From contig JAMLIR010000006.1 of NCBI GenBank assembly GCA_023954045.1, forward strand, positions 103,665-167,664: a DNA stretch of 64,000 nt, given 5' to 3'. The position numbers and the translations under genes were made by a program. How positions within the stretch are numbered: the stretch's first letter is position 1; each line of letters opens with the position of its first letter. Source of the DNA: Burkholderiaceae bacterium (GTDB lineage Bacteria; Pseudomonadota; Gammaproteobacteria; Burkholderiales; Burkholderiaceae_E). This document shows, piece after piece, positions 30,526 to 39,059 of this stretch. The notes under the pieces are model-generated. The model made no database searches. It had not been told where the DNA came from and saw nothing but the letters and a program-made list of their open reading frames with translations.

Positions 30526-31659
30526 ATGTTCGGATTCCTACGTCGCAAAAGGCCCGCGGACAGCGCCGCCGCCTCCCCCCCTGCCGCGCCTCCCACCGCG
30601 CCTGCCCCCGAGCCTTCGCTCGCGCCGGCTCCGGCGCCCGAACCGGAGACGGCCGTAGCGGCGGCGACGCCTTCCGCCGCTGAAGCGACGGCTGCCGCCC
30701 CCGCCGCAGCGGTCGCCCCTGCTCCGGGGCCCGCCGCCCAGGCCGCCCCCGAGCGTCGGTCGTGGATGAAGCGGCTGCGCGCAGGCTTGTCGAAGACGCG
30801 CGGCAACCTCGCCGGCCTGTTCTCGAGCGTCCGCGTCGACGACGCGCTGTTCGAGGAGCTCGAGGCGGCGCTTCTCGCCAGCGACGCGGGCGTCGCCACT
30901 ACCGACTGGCTGATGCGCGAGCTTCAGCAGCGGGTGCGCCGCGAGCGCCTCGAGGACGGCGAGCAGGTGCGCCAGGCCTTGCGCGCGCTGGTCGTCGAAC
31001 TGCTCAGGCCTCTCGAGCAGCCGATCGACATCGACCGGGCGGAACCGCTCGTGCTGATGATCGCCGGGGTCAACGGCGCCGGAAAGACCACCTCGATCGG
31101 AAAGCTCGCGCACCACCTGCAGCGCGAGCGCAAGTCGATCCTGCTCGCCGCCGGCGACACGTTCCGCGCCGCGGCGCGCGAGCAACTCGCCGAGTGGGGG
31201 TCGCGCAACAACGTCGAGGTGATCGCCCAGCAGGGCGGCGACCCGGCCGCGGTCGCGTTCGACGCGGTCAACGCGGGCCGCGCGCGACGCACGGGCGTGG
31301 TGATGATCGACACCGCGGGTCGGCTGCCGACCCAGCTGCACCTGATGGAAGAGCTGAAGAAGATCCGCCGCGTCGTCGCCAAGGCGATGGAGGGTGCGCC
31401 GCACGAGACGCTGCTGGTGCTCGACGGCAACACCGGCCAGAACATGCTCGCGCAGGTCAAGGCTTTCGACGACGCGATCGGCCTCTCGGGGCTGATCGTG
31501 ACCAAGCTGGACGGCACGGCGAAGGGCGGCGCGATCGCGGCGCTGGCGTTCACGCGCCGCGAGCGGCCGATCCCGGTCTACTTCGTCGGCGTCGGCGAGG
31601 GAATCGAGGACCTGCAGGCCTTCTCGGCCGAGGAATTCGCGAGCGCGCTGCTCGACTGA
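30526..31659 (+). CDS. ftsY: signal recognition particle receptor FtsY
   Basis: The SRP receptor GTPase that docks ribosome-nascent chains at the membrane. From ATG 30526 it has 377 residues. After MFGFLRRK, residues 10-85 are Pro/Ala-rich in place of the acidic A domain of E. coli. The NG domain follows: GVNGAGKTTSIGKLAHHL (G1), AGDTFRAAAREQL, VVMIDTAGRLPT (G3), VTKLDGTAKGG (G4 and closing loop) and YFVGVGEGIEDLQAF. It is divergent from the M16 peptidases and its stop directly meets the stop of the next, convergent gene. Confidence 0.97.
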   Translation: MFGFLRRKRPADSAAASPPAAPPTAPAPEPSLAPAPAPEPETAVAAATPSAAEATAAAPAAAVAPAPGPAAQAAPERRSWMKRLRAGLSKTRGNLAGLFSSVRVDDALFEELEAALLASDAGVATTDWLMRELQQRVRRERLEDGEQVRQALRALVVELLRPLEQPIDIDRAEPLVLMIAGVNGAGKTTSIGKLAHHLQRERKSILLAAGDTFRAAAREQLAEWGSRNNVEVIAQQGGDPAAVAFDAVNAGRARRTGVVMIDTAGRLPTQLHLMEELKKIRRVVAKAMEGAPHETLLVLDGNTGQNMLAQVKAFDDAIGLSGLIVTKLDGTAKGGAIAALAFTRRERPIPVYFVGVGEGIEDLQAFSAEEFASALLD

Positions 31660-32376
31660 TCAGACGATCGCCACCTGCTGCAGCTGCGCGGCGATCTGCG
31701 CGTGATCGGGAAGGCTCGCAGCGCCGACCGCGCGGCGATCTGCGCGCGGGCTACCCACCGCGGCGAGCAGGTCGATCTCCGGGTGCCGCTCGACGAAGAA
31801 GAAGTCGTGCAGCGGATGCCCGTCCTGCAGCGAGCGTTCGTGGGCCTCGAAGACGCCCAGGGCGAGCAGGCGGTGCGTCGCGGTGCCGCTTCCGTCCGGT
31901 GAGAAGCGCAGCGGCGCGGCCAGCGGATCGTGGAATCCGAGCCACTCGTACTGCCGGTCCGCCGGCGTGCGCACCGCGATCAGCATCGTGTCGACCTGCG
32001 CGGCCAGGCAATACCGATGGAAGGCCTTCCACAGCATCAGGCGCACCAGCGTCGCGTTGCGGCCCGACTTGACGACGAGCGACGACGCTTCGGCGACCGA
32101 CACCGACTTCAGCGAAGCGGGCAGGTCGATCCGGTCCTCGACCATCAGCCTGCCGCGCACGCTCGCGAGGATTCGAAGGCAGCCGAGCGCCTCGCCGTCG
32201 ACCCGCGACTCGGCCAGCAGCAGCGTCGCGTTCGGACGCAGGTCCCAGGTCTCTGCTGCCGTTGCCGCCGGGCCGTCCGCGGCCGCGGCACGCAGGGCCA
32301 GCACCTTGCGCAGGTCGGCATCGGAGGCCGCCACGCGGACCGTGACGGGGAGGTGGTGGCGGGTTTCGGCTGGCAT
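31660..32376 (-). CDS. FeeM-like N-acyl amino acid synthase / GNAT-fold protein
   Basis: A 238-residue GNAT-fold protein resembling the N-acyl amino acid synthase FeeM group (PEP-CTERM/exosortase-associated or autoinducer-synthase-like acyltransferases). Visible pieces are the beginning VRVAASDADLRKVLALR, RILASVRGRLMVEDRIDLP, EASSLVVKSGR, LVRLMLWKAFHRYCLA and the WLGFHDPLAAPLRF segment. Such enzymes transfer acyl groups from acyl-ACP to an amino acid. The substrate is unknown. The gene is single and leftward, and its stop abuts ftsY. ATG 32376 is the best start; the longer frame upstream is not conserved in type. Confidence 0.65.
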   Translation of the reverse strand: MPAETRHHLPVTVRVAASDADLRKVLALRAAAADGPAATAAETWDLRPNATLLLAESRVDGEALGCLRILASVRGRLMVEDRIDLPASLKSVSVAEASSLVVKSGRNATLVRLMLWKAFHRYCLAAQVDTMLIAVRTPADRQYEWLGFHDPLAAPLRFSPDGSGTATHRLLALGVFEAHERSLQDGHPLHDFFFVERHPEIDLLAAVGSPRADRRAVGAASLPDHAQIAAQLQQVAIV

Positions 32377-32555
32377 GGGCGCTCGCAGGTTATTCCTAGT
32401 GTCGCGACCACGTGCTCGTTCGCGAGTCTGCGCGCGATCTGTGGTGCCGGTCAATCCTATGACGGGGCACCCGCCGGCGGGCGCCCGTCGGTCGGACCGC
32501 GAGGACCGTTCGGGCGGGCTCCCGCCGCCCTGCTCGTCGGCGCGCGCTGCGTCGA

Positions 32556-33203
32556 TCAGTCGGCGCGCGCCGCCTCGGCCTGCGCCGAGGGCTCGGCCCT
32601 GCGGAATGCGTCGAGCGCCATGCAGGCGTCGAAGATCCGCATCACGGTCGGGTAGCGCTCGACCTTCGTCTCGAACCTGCGCGCGTTGAAGATCTGCGGC
32701 ACCAGGCAGGCATCGGCCATCGTGGGCTGGTCGCCGTGGCAGAAGCGTCCGGTCGCACCGTCGGCGAGCTGGCGCTCGAAAGCGGCGAGCCCCTCGTCGC
32801 ACCAGTGGCGGTACCAGTCGCCGATGGCCGCCTTGTCAAGTTTCAGCGTGCCGCGCAGGTGCTCGAGCACGCGCAGGTTGTTCAGCGGGTGGATCTCGGC
32901 GGCGACCAGCATCGACAGCGACCGCACCCGCGCGCGCCCGAGCGGGTCGGCGGGCAGCAGCTTCGGCCCCGGCCTGGTCTCGTCCAGGTATTCGATGATC
33001 GCCAGCGACTGGCTCAGGCGATGCCCGTCGTCGACCAGCAGCGGCACCAGCCCCTGAGGATTGACCGAGCGATACGCCGCCCCGGCCTGCTCGCCTGCGG
33101 GCAGCCAGACTACCCTCGGGGTCCAGTCCAGGCCTTTCAGGTTCAACGCGATCCGGACCCGGAACGAGGCCGAGCTTCGGAAGAAGGTGTACAGCTCCAG
33201 CAT
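32556..33203 (-). CDS. maiA: maleylacetoacetate isomerase (GST zeta class)
   Basis: A 215-residue glutathione-dependent isomerase of tyrosine/homogentisate degradation, converting maleylacetoacetate to fumarylacetoacetate. The N-terminal thioredoxin-like domain has the zeta-class active site FFRSSASFRVRIALNLKGL and NPQGLVPLL; the C-terminal helical domain has DQPTMADACLVPQIFNARRF. The start is ATG 33203. No other homogentisate gene is adjacent, so a related role for another maleyl compound (for example maleylpyruvate) is possible. It is divergent from rpoH. Confidence 0.88.
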   Translation of the reverse strand: MLELYTFFRSSASFRVRIALNLKGLDWTPRVVWLPAGEQAGAAYRSVNPQGLVPLLVDDGHRLSQSLAIIEYLDETRPGPKLLPADPLGRARVRSLSMLVAAEIHPLNNLRVLEHLRGTLKLDKAAIGDWYRHWCDEGLAAFERQLADGATGRFCHGDQPTMADACLVPQIFNARRFETKVERYPTVMRIFDACMALDAFRRAEPSAQAEAARAD

Positions 33204-33414
33204 GCCGGCCTCCCGGGAAGGATTCGAACCGCGCGCCGGACCCGCCCCGCCGGCGCGTAAGTTCTGCCGCCAAAACGGTACCACGGGATCTGGCGACCGG
33301 CGCGGCCGGCCGGTCGTCGACCTGAAAATCTCTCTGGTAATCAGACGGTTACGGGAGATCTCCCGGGGACGGCCGCCGCGCGTCGCCGGATATCGCCCTG
33401 ATAGCAAGGATTTG

Positions 33415-33441
33415 TTGGCACTCTCGGTCAATGAGTGCTAA
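33415..33441 (+). promoter_or_regulatory. CIRCE element (HrcA operator) upstream of rpoH
   Basis: TTGGCACTC, nine bases, then GAGTGCTAA. This matches the CIRCE consensus TTAGCACTC-N9-GAGTGCTAA at 17 of 18 arm positions with the exact spacer length. It overlaps a candidate promoter: -35 TTGGCA at 33415 and -10 GCTAAT at 33437, 16 bp apart. Binding of HrcA here would block RNA polymerase, so the heat-shock sigma factor gene is probably under HrcA repression. The rpoH ATG lies 107 bp downstream. hrcA itself is not in the window. Confidence 0.9.
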
Positions 33442-33442
33442 T
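33415..33442 (+). promoter_or_regulatory. candidate sigma-70 promoter of rpoH
   Basis: TTGGCA, 16-bp spacer, GCTAAT (4 of 6 matches to TATAAT). Transcription would start near 33449, leaving a leader of about 100 nt. The promoter lies wholly within the CIRCE element. Confidence 0.6.
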
Positions 33443-33481
33443 GTTGCATTGCGCTCGGAACTGACTGATGGGTCATCAGGT

Positions 33482-33505
33482 GGTGAGGGCATCTGGCACC
33501 TCACC
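33482..33505 (+). promoter_or_regulatory. stem-loop in the rpoH leader
   Basis: GGTGAGG and CCTCACC form a perfect 7-bp stem around a 10-nt loop in the untranslated leader, 43 bp before the rpoH start codon. It could affect translation or mRNA stability; in E. coli rpoH mRNA structure works as a thermosensor, though there the structure involves coding sequence. Function here is inference. Confidence 0.5.
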
Positions 33506-33548
33506 GGGCTCGTCGGTCGCTTCCCCGAGACACGAAAGGAAAGCGTAC

Positions 33549-34445
33549 ATGTCCAAACGGAATTCGACTGCCCTCGTGCCCGCCGGCAACGCCGGCGCGA
33601 TCATGGCATTGCCGGCCGTCGGGAACCTGGACGCCTACATCTCGGCGGTGCACCGGCTGCCGATGCTGAGCGCCGAGCACGAGGTCGACCTCGCGCGGCG
33701 CTACCGCGATCACCAGGACCTCGACGCCGCGCGCGAGCTGGTGATGTCGCACCTGCGGCTGGTCGTCTCGGTCGCCCGCCAGTACCTGGGATACGGGCTG
33801 CCGCACGCCGACCTGATCCAGGAAGGCAACATCGGTCTGATGAAGGCCGTCAAGCGCTTCGATCCCGAGCGCGGCGTGCGCCTCGTTTCCTTCGCGCTGC
33901 ACTGGATCAAGGCCGAGATCCACGAATACATCCTGAAGAACTGGCGCATGGTCAAGGTCGCGACGACCAAGGCGCAGCGCAAGTTGTTCTTCAACCTGCG
34001 CTCGCACAAGAACGGCGCGCACACGCTGACGCCGGCCGAGGTCGACGCGATCGCGCGCGAACTCAACGTGCGCGACAAGGACGTCATCGAGATGGAGACC
34101 CGGCTCGGCGGCCAGGACCTGGCGCTCGACGGACAGGTCGAGGACGGCGAGGAGAGCTACGCGCCGGCCGCCTGGCTGGCGGCACCGCACTCGGAGCCGA
34201 CGCAGGTGCTCGAGGCGCGCGAGTACGACCGCCTGCAGAGCGACGGCATCGCGCGGGCGCTCGAAGCGCTCGACGCGCGCAGCCGGCGCATCGTCGAGGC
34301 GCGCTGGCTGCGCGACGACTCGGATGGCGGCACGCTGACCCTGCACCAGCTGGCCGACGAGTTCGGCGTGTCGGCCGAGCGGATCCGGCAGATCGAGGCC
34401 AAGGCGTTGCAGAAGATGAAAGGCGCGCTCGCCCAGTACGTCTAA
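33549..34445 (+). CDS. rpoH: RNA polymerase sigma factor RpoH (sigma-32)
   Basis: Heat-shock sigma factor of 298 residues. Region 2 contains LRLVVSVARQYLGYGLPHADLIQEGNIGLMKAVKRF and SFALHWIKAEIHEYIL; next comes the RpoH box region with QRKLFFNLRSHK; region 4 ends with LHQLADEFGVSAERIRQIEAKAL. The ATG at 33549 follows GAAAGGAAAG, a good ribosome-binding site. It is a single gene between its own CIRCE-controlled promoter and a strong terminator, so its level may be set largely by HrcA plus leader structure. Confidence 0.97.
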   Translation: MSKRNSTALVPAGNAGAIMALPAVGNLDAYISAVHRLPMLSAEHEVDLARRYRDHQDLDAARELVMSHLRLVVSVARQYLGYGLPHADLIQEGNIGLMKAVKRFDPERGVRLVSFALHWIKAEIHEYILKNWRMVKVATTKAQRKLFFNLRSHKNGAHTLTPAEVDAIARELNVRDKDVIEMETRLGGQDLALDGQVEDGEESYAPAAWLAAPHSEPTQVLEAREYDRLQSDGIARALEALDARSRRIVEARWLRDDSDGGTLTLHQLADEFGVSAERIRQIEAKALQKMKGALAQYV

Positions 34446-34499
34446 CGGAGGCGTCGCGGTCCCGCCGCGGCGTTTCATTCGTTCTTTCCTCCCCCTCTT

Positions 34500-34535
34500 T
34501 GCCGCCGAAGGGTCACCCGAGGCGGCATTCTTTTT
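34500..34535 (+). terminator. rho-independent terminator of rpoH
   Basis: TGCCGCC and GGCGGCA form a 7-bp stem, with GGGTCACCC able to pair again inside the loop, followed by TTCTTTTT. It lies 55 bp after the rpoH stop. Confidence 0.85.
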
Positions 34536-34655
34536 GGTGATCCTCCCGTCCCGCTCTTGATCGACGCTGGGGACCGCGCACCGGTTAGCGCGGCCCGCGC
34601 CGGTACGATCGACCCTCCGGCCCCCGCCGCGATCACTTCGCTATCCTCGCAAGCC

Positions 34656-35588
34656 ATGTCCCCGAACGGTCCGCCTCGTGCCGCACCACAGGCAGCGGCT
34701 CTGGCGTGCCTGCTGTTCAACGCGCTCGTCTGGGGCCTGTCCTGGTGGCCGTTCCGGCAGCTGAACGCGCTCGGCCTGCACAGCCTGTGGGCCACCGGCT
34801 TCGCCTTCGCGCTGTCGACGGCCGCCCTCGCGCTCTGGCGGCCGGGCGCGTGGGCCGCGCTGCGGCGCCGCCCGCAGCTCCTCTGGATGGTCCTCGCCGC
34901 CGGCGTCACCAACGCCGCGTTCAACTGGGGCGTGATGATCGGCGAGGTGGTGCGCGTCGTGCTGCTGTTCTACCTGATGCCGGTCTGGTCGCTGCTGCTG
35001 GCGCGCTGGCTGCTGCGCGAGCCGGTCACCGGCGCCGCGCTTGCGCGCGTTGCGCTCGCGATCGGCGGCGCGGCGATCGTCCTGTGGCGGCCCGGCGCGG
35101 GCCTGCCGCTTCCGGCGTCGCTGGCCGACTGGCTCGGCATCGTCGGCGGAGCGAGCTTCGCGCTGGTCAACGTGCTGGTGCGCCGGCACCGCGACGATCC
35201 CGACGAGGCGCGCGCGCTGGCGATGTTCGTCGGCGGATTCGCCGTCGCCATCGCGATGGCGGCCGCGCTGGCATGGCTGGGCGCGATCGACGGCCCGCCC
35301 GCCCCGGCCTGGCCCTGGATCGCCGGCAACGTCGCGCTGGCGGCCGCGCTGCTGGCCGGCAACCTCGCGCTGCAATACGGCGCCGCGCGCCTGCCGGCCG
35401 CGGTCACCGCGATCGTGATGCTCTCCGAGGTCGTGTTCGCCGCATTGTCGTCGGTGGGACTGGGGGGCGAGACGCTGGGCGCGCGTACCATCGTGGGCGG
35501 GCTGCTGATCGTCGGCGCGACGCTGCTCGCCTCGCTGCAGTCCGGCGCGACGCCGGAACCCGCCCACGCACCAGGAGACCCGCGATGA
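34656..35588 (+). CDS. EamA/DMT family transporter
   Basis: A 310-residue inner-membrane protein with about ten hydrophobic segments in two repeated halves, as in the drug/metabolite exporter family. The first helix reads ALACLLFNALVWGLSWW; the second repeat has GIVGGASFALVNVLVRR and ends with VVFAALSSVGLGGETLGART, a common EamA ending. The substrate is unknown. The stop overlaps the glutathione peroxidase start by 4 bp (ATGA), so the two are translationally coupled. The start is ATG 34656. Confidence 0.85.
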   Translation: MSPNGPPRAAPQAAALACLLFNALVWGLSWWPFRQLNALGLHSLWATGFAFALSTAALALWRPGAWAALRRRPQLLWMVLAAGVTNAAFNWGVMIGEVVRVVLLFYLMPVWSLLLARWLLREPVTGAALARVALAIGGAAIVLWRPGAGLPLPASLADWLGIVGGASFALVNVLVRRHRDDPDEARALAMFVGGFAVAIAMAAALAWLGAIDGPPAPAWPWIAGNVALAAALLAGNLALQYGAARLPAAVTAIVMLSEVVFAALSSVGLGGETLGARTIVGGLLIVGATLLASLQSGATPEPAHAPGDPR

Positions 35589-36064
35589 CCACCGCCTACG
35601 AGTTCGGCGCCGAGACGATCGAAGGGCGCAAGCGCGCGCTGTCGAAGTACCGCGGCAAGGTGCTGCTGATCGTCAACACGGCCAGCCAGTGCGGTCTCAC
35701 GCCGCAATACTCGGGGCTCGAGGCGCTCTACCGCAAGTACCGTGACCGCGGGCTCGAGATCCTCGGCTTCCCGTGCAACCAGTTCGGCGCACAGGAGCCC
35801 GGCAGCGAGGGCGAGATCGCGAAGTTCTGCGAGACGCAGTTCGGCGTGAGCTTCCCGATGTTCGCCAAGGTCGACGTCAACGGCGACACCGCGCATCCGC
35901 TGTTCCAGTGGCTGCGCAAGGAGGCGCCCGGGCTGCTCGGTTCGGAGGCGATCAAGTGGAACTTCACGAAGTTTCTGGTCGACCGCGAAGGCCGGGTCGT
36001 CGAGCGCTTCGCGCCGACCACGGCGCCCGAGGACCTGGCGCCCGCGATCGAGAAGCTGCTGTAG
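35585..36064 (+). CDS. glutathione peroxidase (Cys type)
   Basis: A 159-residue thioredoxin-fold peroxidase that reduces hydroperoxides, in bacteria usually with thioredoxin. The catalytic tetrad can be seen: Cys in NTASQCGLTPQY, Gln in GFPCNQFGAQEPG, and Trp-Asn in KWNFTKFLVD. The FPCNQF Cys can act as resolving residue. It is coupled to the DMT exporter gene by a 4-bp overlap. The stop is close to the convergent CbiX-like gene. Confidence 0.94.
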   Translation: MTTAYEFGAETIEGRKRALSKYRGKVLLIVNTASQCGLTPQYSGLEALYRKYRDRGLEILGFPCNQFGAQEPGSEGEIAKFCETQFGVSFPMFAKVDVNGDTAHPLFQWLRKEAPGLLGSEAIKWNFTKFLVDREGRVVERFAPTTAPEDLAPAIEKLL

Positions 36065-36079
36065 CCGCCGGGCCGGCGG

Positions 36080-36457
36080 TCAGCCGGCGGCCACCCAGAG
36101 CTCGCGATAGTCGCCCGCGATCGCGTCGAGCACGGCGTCGCGCTCGCCGAGCACCGGCCACAGGTCGATGCGCACCTCGGGATGCTCGGCACAGACGTGC
36201 GCGAGCAGCGCCGGCACGTCGCGCTTCAGGTGCCCGCCCTGCGCCCAGAACACCGGAGCGACGGCGATCCGCGTCGCACCGCCTGCGACCGCTGCGGCGA
36301 CCGCCTCGGCGAGGCTCGGGCTCATCAGCTCGAGGAACGCCGGCACGACCGGAACCTGCGGCAGCGCGGCGCGCAGCCGCTGCGCCAGCGCGTCGATCGG
36401 CGCGCGCCAGGCCGGATCGCGCGCGCCGTGCGCGAACAGGATCAGCGCGGCGCTCAT
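36080..36457 (-). CDS. CbiX/SirB-like sirohydrochlorin chelatase
   Basis: A 125-residue single-domain (small) CbiX. LILFAHGARDPAWRAPID carries the metal-binding His, FLELMSPSLAEAV is the usual second strand region, and VAPVFWAQGGHLKRDVPAL has the second His. Such proteins insert Co or Fe into sirohydrochlorin, or act as metal carriers. Its start overlaps the SCO1 gene stop by 4 bp, and it closes the cytochrome oxidase assembly operon, so a link to heme or copper supply to the oxidase may be considered. Confidence 0.85.
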   Translation of the reverse strand: MSAALILFAHGARDPAWRAPIDALAQRLRAALPQVPVVPAFLELMSPSLAEAVAAAVAGGATRIAVAPVFWAQGGHLKRDVPALLAHVCAEHPEVRIDLWPVLGERDAVLDAIAGDYRELWVAAG

Positions 36458-37083
36458 CCCTGATCCTTCAGCAGGATGCGCAGGTCGTGGACGATCGGTT
36501 CCGGCCCTGTGCCGTGCTTGACGAACAGCCGCAGCCGTCCCTGCGGGTCGTAGACGTAGCTGCCGGCGGTGTGGTCGACGGTGTAGCTGCCGGGCGTCTT
36601 GCCCGGCACCTTCTGGTAGAACACCCTGAACGTCTTCGCGGTGCGCGCCGTGGCCTCGGCGTCGCCGTACAGGCCGAGGAACCGCTTGTCGAACGCCGGC
36701 ACGTAGCTGGCGAGCAGCTCCTGCGTGTCGCGCTCGGGGTCGACGCTGACGAACAGCACCTGCACGCGGTCGGCGTCGGGGCCGAGCTGCTTCATGACCT
36801 CGGCGAGCTCCGACAGCGTGGTCGGGCAGACGTCGGGGCACTGGGTGTAGCCGAAGAAGATCACGACCACCTTGCCGCGGAAGTCCGCCAGCGTGCGCGG
36901 CTTGCCGTCGTGGCCCGTGAGCGAGAAGTCGCCGCCGAAATCCGCGCCGCTGACGTCGGTGTTGCGGAAGTCGGGCTTGCCCTGGCAACCGGCCAGCGCG
37001 AGCCCGAAGGCCAGCGCCAGTGCCCAGCCCGCCAGCCGCGCGTGGCGCGCGATGGCGGGCAGGCGACGAACGATCTCGGTCAT
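36454..37083 (-). CDS. SCO1/SenC copper chaperone
   Basis: A 209-residue membrane-anchored protein that delivers copper to the CuA site of cytochrome oxidase subunit II. The N-terminus has a hydrophobic segment ending in a lipobox-like LALAGCQ. The thioredoxin-like domain carries the copper motif CPDVCP in FFGYTQCPDVCPTTLSEL and the third ligand His in YTVDHTAGSYVYD. It sits between ctaB and the CbiX gene at the end of the oxidase operon, with 20 bp to ctaB. Confidence 0.94.
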   Translation of the reverse strand: MTEIVRRLPAIARHARLAGWALALAFGLALAGCQGKPDFRNTDVSGADFGGDFSLTGHDGKPRTLADFRGKVVVIFFGYTQCPDVCPTTLSELAEVMKQLGPDADRVQVLFVSVDPERDTQELLASYVPAFDKRFLGLYGDAEATARTAKTFRVFYQKVPGKTPGSYTVDHTAGSYVYDPQGRLRLFVKHGTGPEPIVHDLRILLKDQG

Positions 37084-37103
37084 GACTGCGGGAACCTCCG
37101 CGC

Positions 37104-37997
37104 TCAGCGCAGGTAGTGGTCGACCAGCAGCGCCCCGAAGAGCGCGGCCAGATAGAAGATCGAATAGCCGAAGGTCTTGCGGGCCAGCGCATCCGAATAC
37201 GAGCGCCACATCCGCCACGCGTACGCGAGGAACACGCCGCCCAGCACCAGCGCGCAGCCGAGATAGAAGAGCCCGCTCATCGCGATCAGGTACGGCAGCA
37301 GCGAGGTCGCGACCAGCAGCAGCGTGTACAGCAGGATGTTCAGCCGGGTGAACCCGCTGCCGTGCGTGACCGGCAGCATCGGCAGGCCCGACTTGCGGTA
37401 GTCCTCGATCCGGTACAGCGCCAGCGACCAGAAGTGCGGCGGCGTCCAGACGAAGATGATCAGGAACAGCACCAGCGCCGGCGCGCTGACCTCGTTGGCG
37501 ACCGCCGCCCAGCCGAGCACCGGCGGCATCGCGCCCGAGGCGCCGCCGATCACGATGTTCTGCGGCGTGGCGGGCTTGAGCAGCACCGTGTAGACGAGCG
37601 CGTAGCCGACGAAGGTGGCGAGCGTGAGCCACATCGTGAGCGCGTTCACGAACAGGTAGAGCAGCACGGCGCCGAGCGTGCCGATCGCCGACGCGAACGC
37701 GATCGCAGGCAGCGTGCCGACCTCGCCGCGCGCCAGCGGGCGGCCGCGCGTGCGCGCCATCCGCGCGTCGATGCTGCGCTCGATCACGCAGTTGAACGCG
37801 AACCCGGCGCCGGCCAGCAGCGAGATGCCGGCGAGGCCGAACACCAGCACGTGCCAGGGCACCAGCGACTCGGCGGCCAGCAGCATGCCGATCAGCGCGC
37901 AGAACGCCGCGAGCATCACGATCCGCGGCTTCGTGAGCGCCAGGTACTGCCCGCCGACGTGGCGCCAGCTGGCGGTCCCGATCTCGGAGACGTCCAT
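37104..37997 (-). CDS. ctaB: heme o synthase (protoheme IX farnesyltransferase)
   Basis: Adds a farnesyl group to heme b to make heme o. The 297-residue polytopic protein has the prenyltransferase motif [20 protein letters not shown] (N/D-rich D-x3-D type), the second motif [16 protein letters not shown], and eight or nine hydrophobic segments. The start is ATG 37997, five bp after the ctaA stop. It follows ctaA in the same operon, so heme a synthesis genes are together. Confidence 0.96.
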   Translation of the reverse strand: MDVSEIGTASWRHVGGQYLALTKPRIVMLAAFCALIGMLLAAESLVPWHVLVFGLAGISLLAGAGFAFNCVIERSIDARMARTRGRPLARGEVGTLPAIAFASAIGTLGAVLLYLFVNALTMWLTLATFVGYALVYTVLLKPATPQNIVIGGASGAMPPVLGWAAVANEVSAPALVLFLIIFVWTPPHFWSLALYRIEDYRKSGLPMLPVTHGSGFTRLNILLYTLLLVATSLLPYLIAMSGLFYLGCALVLGGVFLAYAWRMWRSYSDALARKTFGYSIFYLAALFGALLVDHYLR

Positions 37998-38002
37998 GCT
38001 CG

Positions 38003-39058
38003 TCAGACCTGCAGGCGCGCCTGCCGGGCGCGGAAGTACAGCGTCAGCGTCAGCGCCAGCAGGAGCGCGGCACCGCCGTTGTGCGCGACCGCCACGGCGA
38101 TCGGAAGGCTGAAGTGGACGTTGGACAGGCCGAGCAGCCACTGCAGCACCAGCACGCCGAGCAGCGCGGCACCCAGCCCGCCGACGCCGGCGGTTGCGCG
38201 CGCGCGCCAGCCGAGCCAGCCGACGTAGAACGCGATGACGACGGCGCCGATCCGGTGCATCAGGTGGATCGCGGTCAGCGCCTGCATCGGCAGGTTCTCG
38301 CCGTCGCCGGTCTTGCCGAGCTCGCGGACGAAGTGGAACGCGTCGCGGAAGTTCATCTCGGGCCACCACTGGCCCTGGCAGGTCGGCAGGTCGGTGCAGG
38401 CCAGCGCCGCGTAGTTGGTGCTGGTCCATCCGCCGAGGAAGATCTGCGCCGACACCAGCACCAGCCCGAGCAACGCGGGGCCGGCGAGCGCGGCGACCGG
38501 CTCGGCGTCGACGTAGCGCGGCGGCGGCGCCTGCCTGAGCCACAGCCAGAGCAGCATCGCGAAGGTGAGCAGCCCGCCGATCAGGTGGCCCGTGACGATC
38601 GCCGGCTTGAGCAGCAGCGTCACGGTCCACATCCCGAAGATGCCCTGCAGGATCACCACGCCGACCAGCGCGACCGGCAGCGCCGGCGACTGGCGCAGCG
38701 CCGCGCGGCGACGCCAGGCGACGACCGCGATTGCGATGATCAGCAGTCCCAGCGCCTGCGCGAAGTAGCGATGGACCATCTCGCGCCAGGCCTTGCCCAT
38801 CGAGACCGGGCCGTGCTCGCCGCCCTGCTCGGCGACCGCCTGCGCGATCTGGTCCTTCGCGTGCAGCGGCGAGAGCTTGCCGTAGCAGCCCGGCCAGTCG
38901 GGACAGCCCAGCCCGGCGTCGCTCAGCCGCACGTAGGCGCCGAGCATGACCAGCCCGAAGGTGAGCACGAGCGCCACCGCGATCAGGCGCCGGTAACCGG
39001 CGGCCGGCGCGGCGCGCCCTGCGTAGGGCGCGGAAGGCCCGGGAATCGTCGCACTCAT
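38003..39058 (-). CDS. ctaA: heme A synthase (COX15/CtaA)
   Basis: Oxidises heme o to heme a for the aa3 oxidase. The 351-residue protein has eight hydrophobic segments. Conserved pieces are [15 protein letters not shown] (the Cys-containing loop), [27 protein letters not shown] and the second half's QAISHLMHRIG-type motif ([15 protein letters not shown]). It lies between the hypothetical SCO-like gene and ctaB. Confidence 0.96.
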   Translation of the reverse strand: MSATIPGPSAPYAGRAAPAAGYRRLIAVALVLTFGLVMLGAYVRLSDAGLGCPDWPGCYGKLSPLHAKDQIAQAVAEQGGEHGPVSMGKAWREMVHRYFAQALGLLIIAIAVVAWRRRAALRQSPALPVALVGVVILQGIFGMWTVTLLLKPAIVTGHLIGGLLTFAMLLWLWLRQAPPPRYVDAEPVAALAGPALLGLVLVSAQIFLGGWTSTNYAALACTDLPTCQGQWWPEMNFRDAFHFVRELGKTGDGENLPMQALTAIHLMHRIGAVVIAFYVGWLGWRARATAGVGGLGAALLGVLVLQWLLGLSNVHFSLPIAVAVAHNGGAALLLALTLTLYFRARQARLQV

Positions 39059-39059
39059 G

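Larger units (their letters stand above)
33204..33548. other. 345-bp divergent regulatory region between maiA and rpoH
   Basis: The right half carries the rpoH promoter, a CIRCE operator and a leader hairpin, listed separately. The left half shows a GGTTCGAATCC-like stretch on the minus strand (33228-33239) that resembles a tRNA T-arm, but no cloverleaf can be built from the sequence around it. No coding frame here is supported. Confidence 0.7.

Noticed and set aside
33203-33290. tRNA-like GGTTCGAATCC on the minus strand upstream of maiA
   Set aside because: The T-stem cannot pair (only two good pairs), and no anticodon stem, D-arm or acceptor stem can be built around it.
36064-36085. GC-rich inverted repeat between glutathione peroxidase and the CbiX-like gene
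   Set aside because: The CCGCCGG/CCGGCGG pieces have almost no loop and no T-run on either strand, so they are not a convincing terminator.
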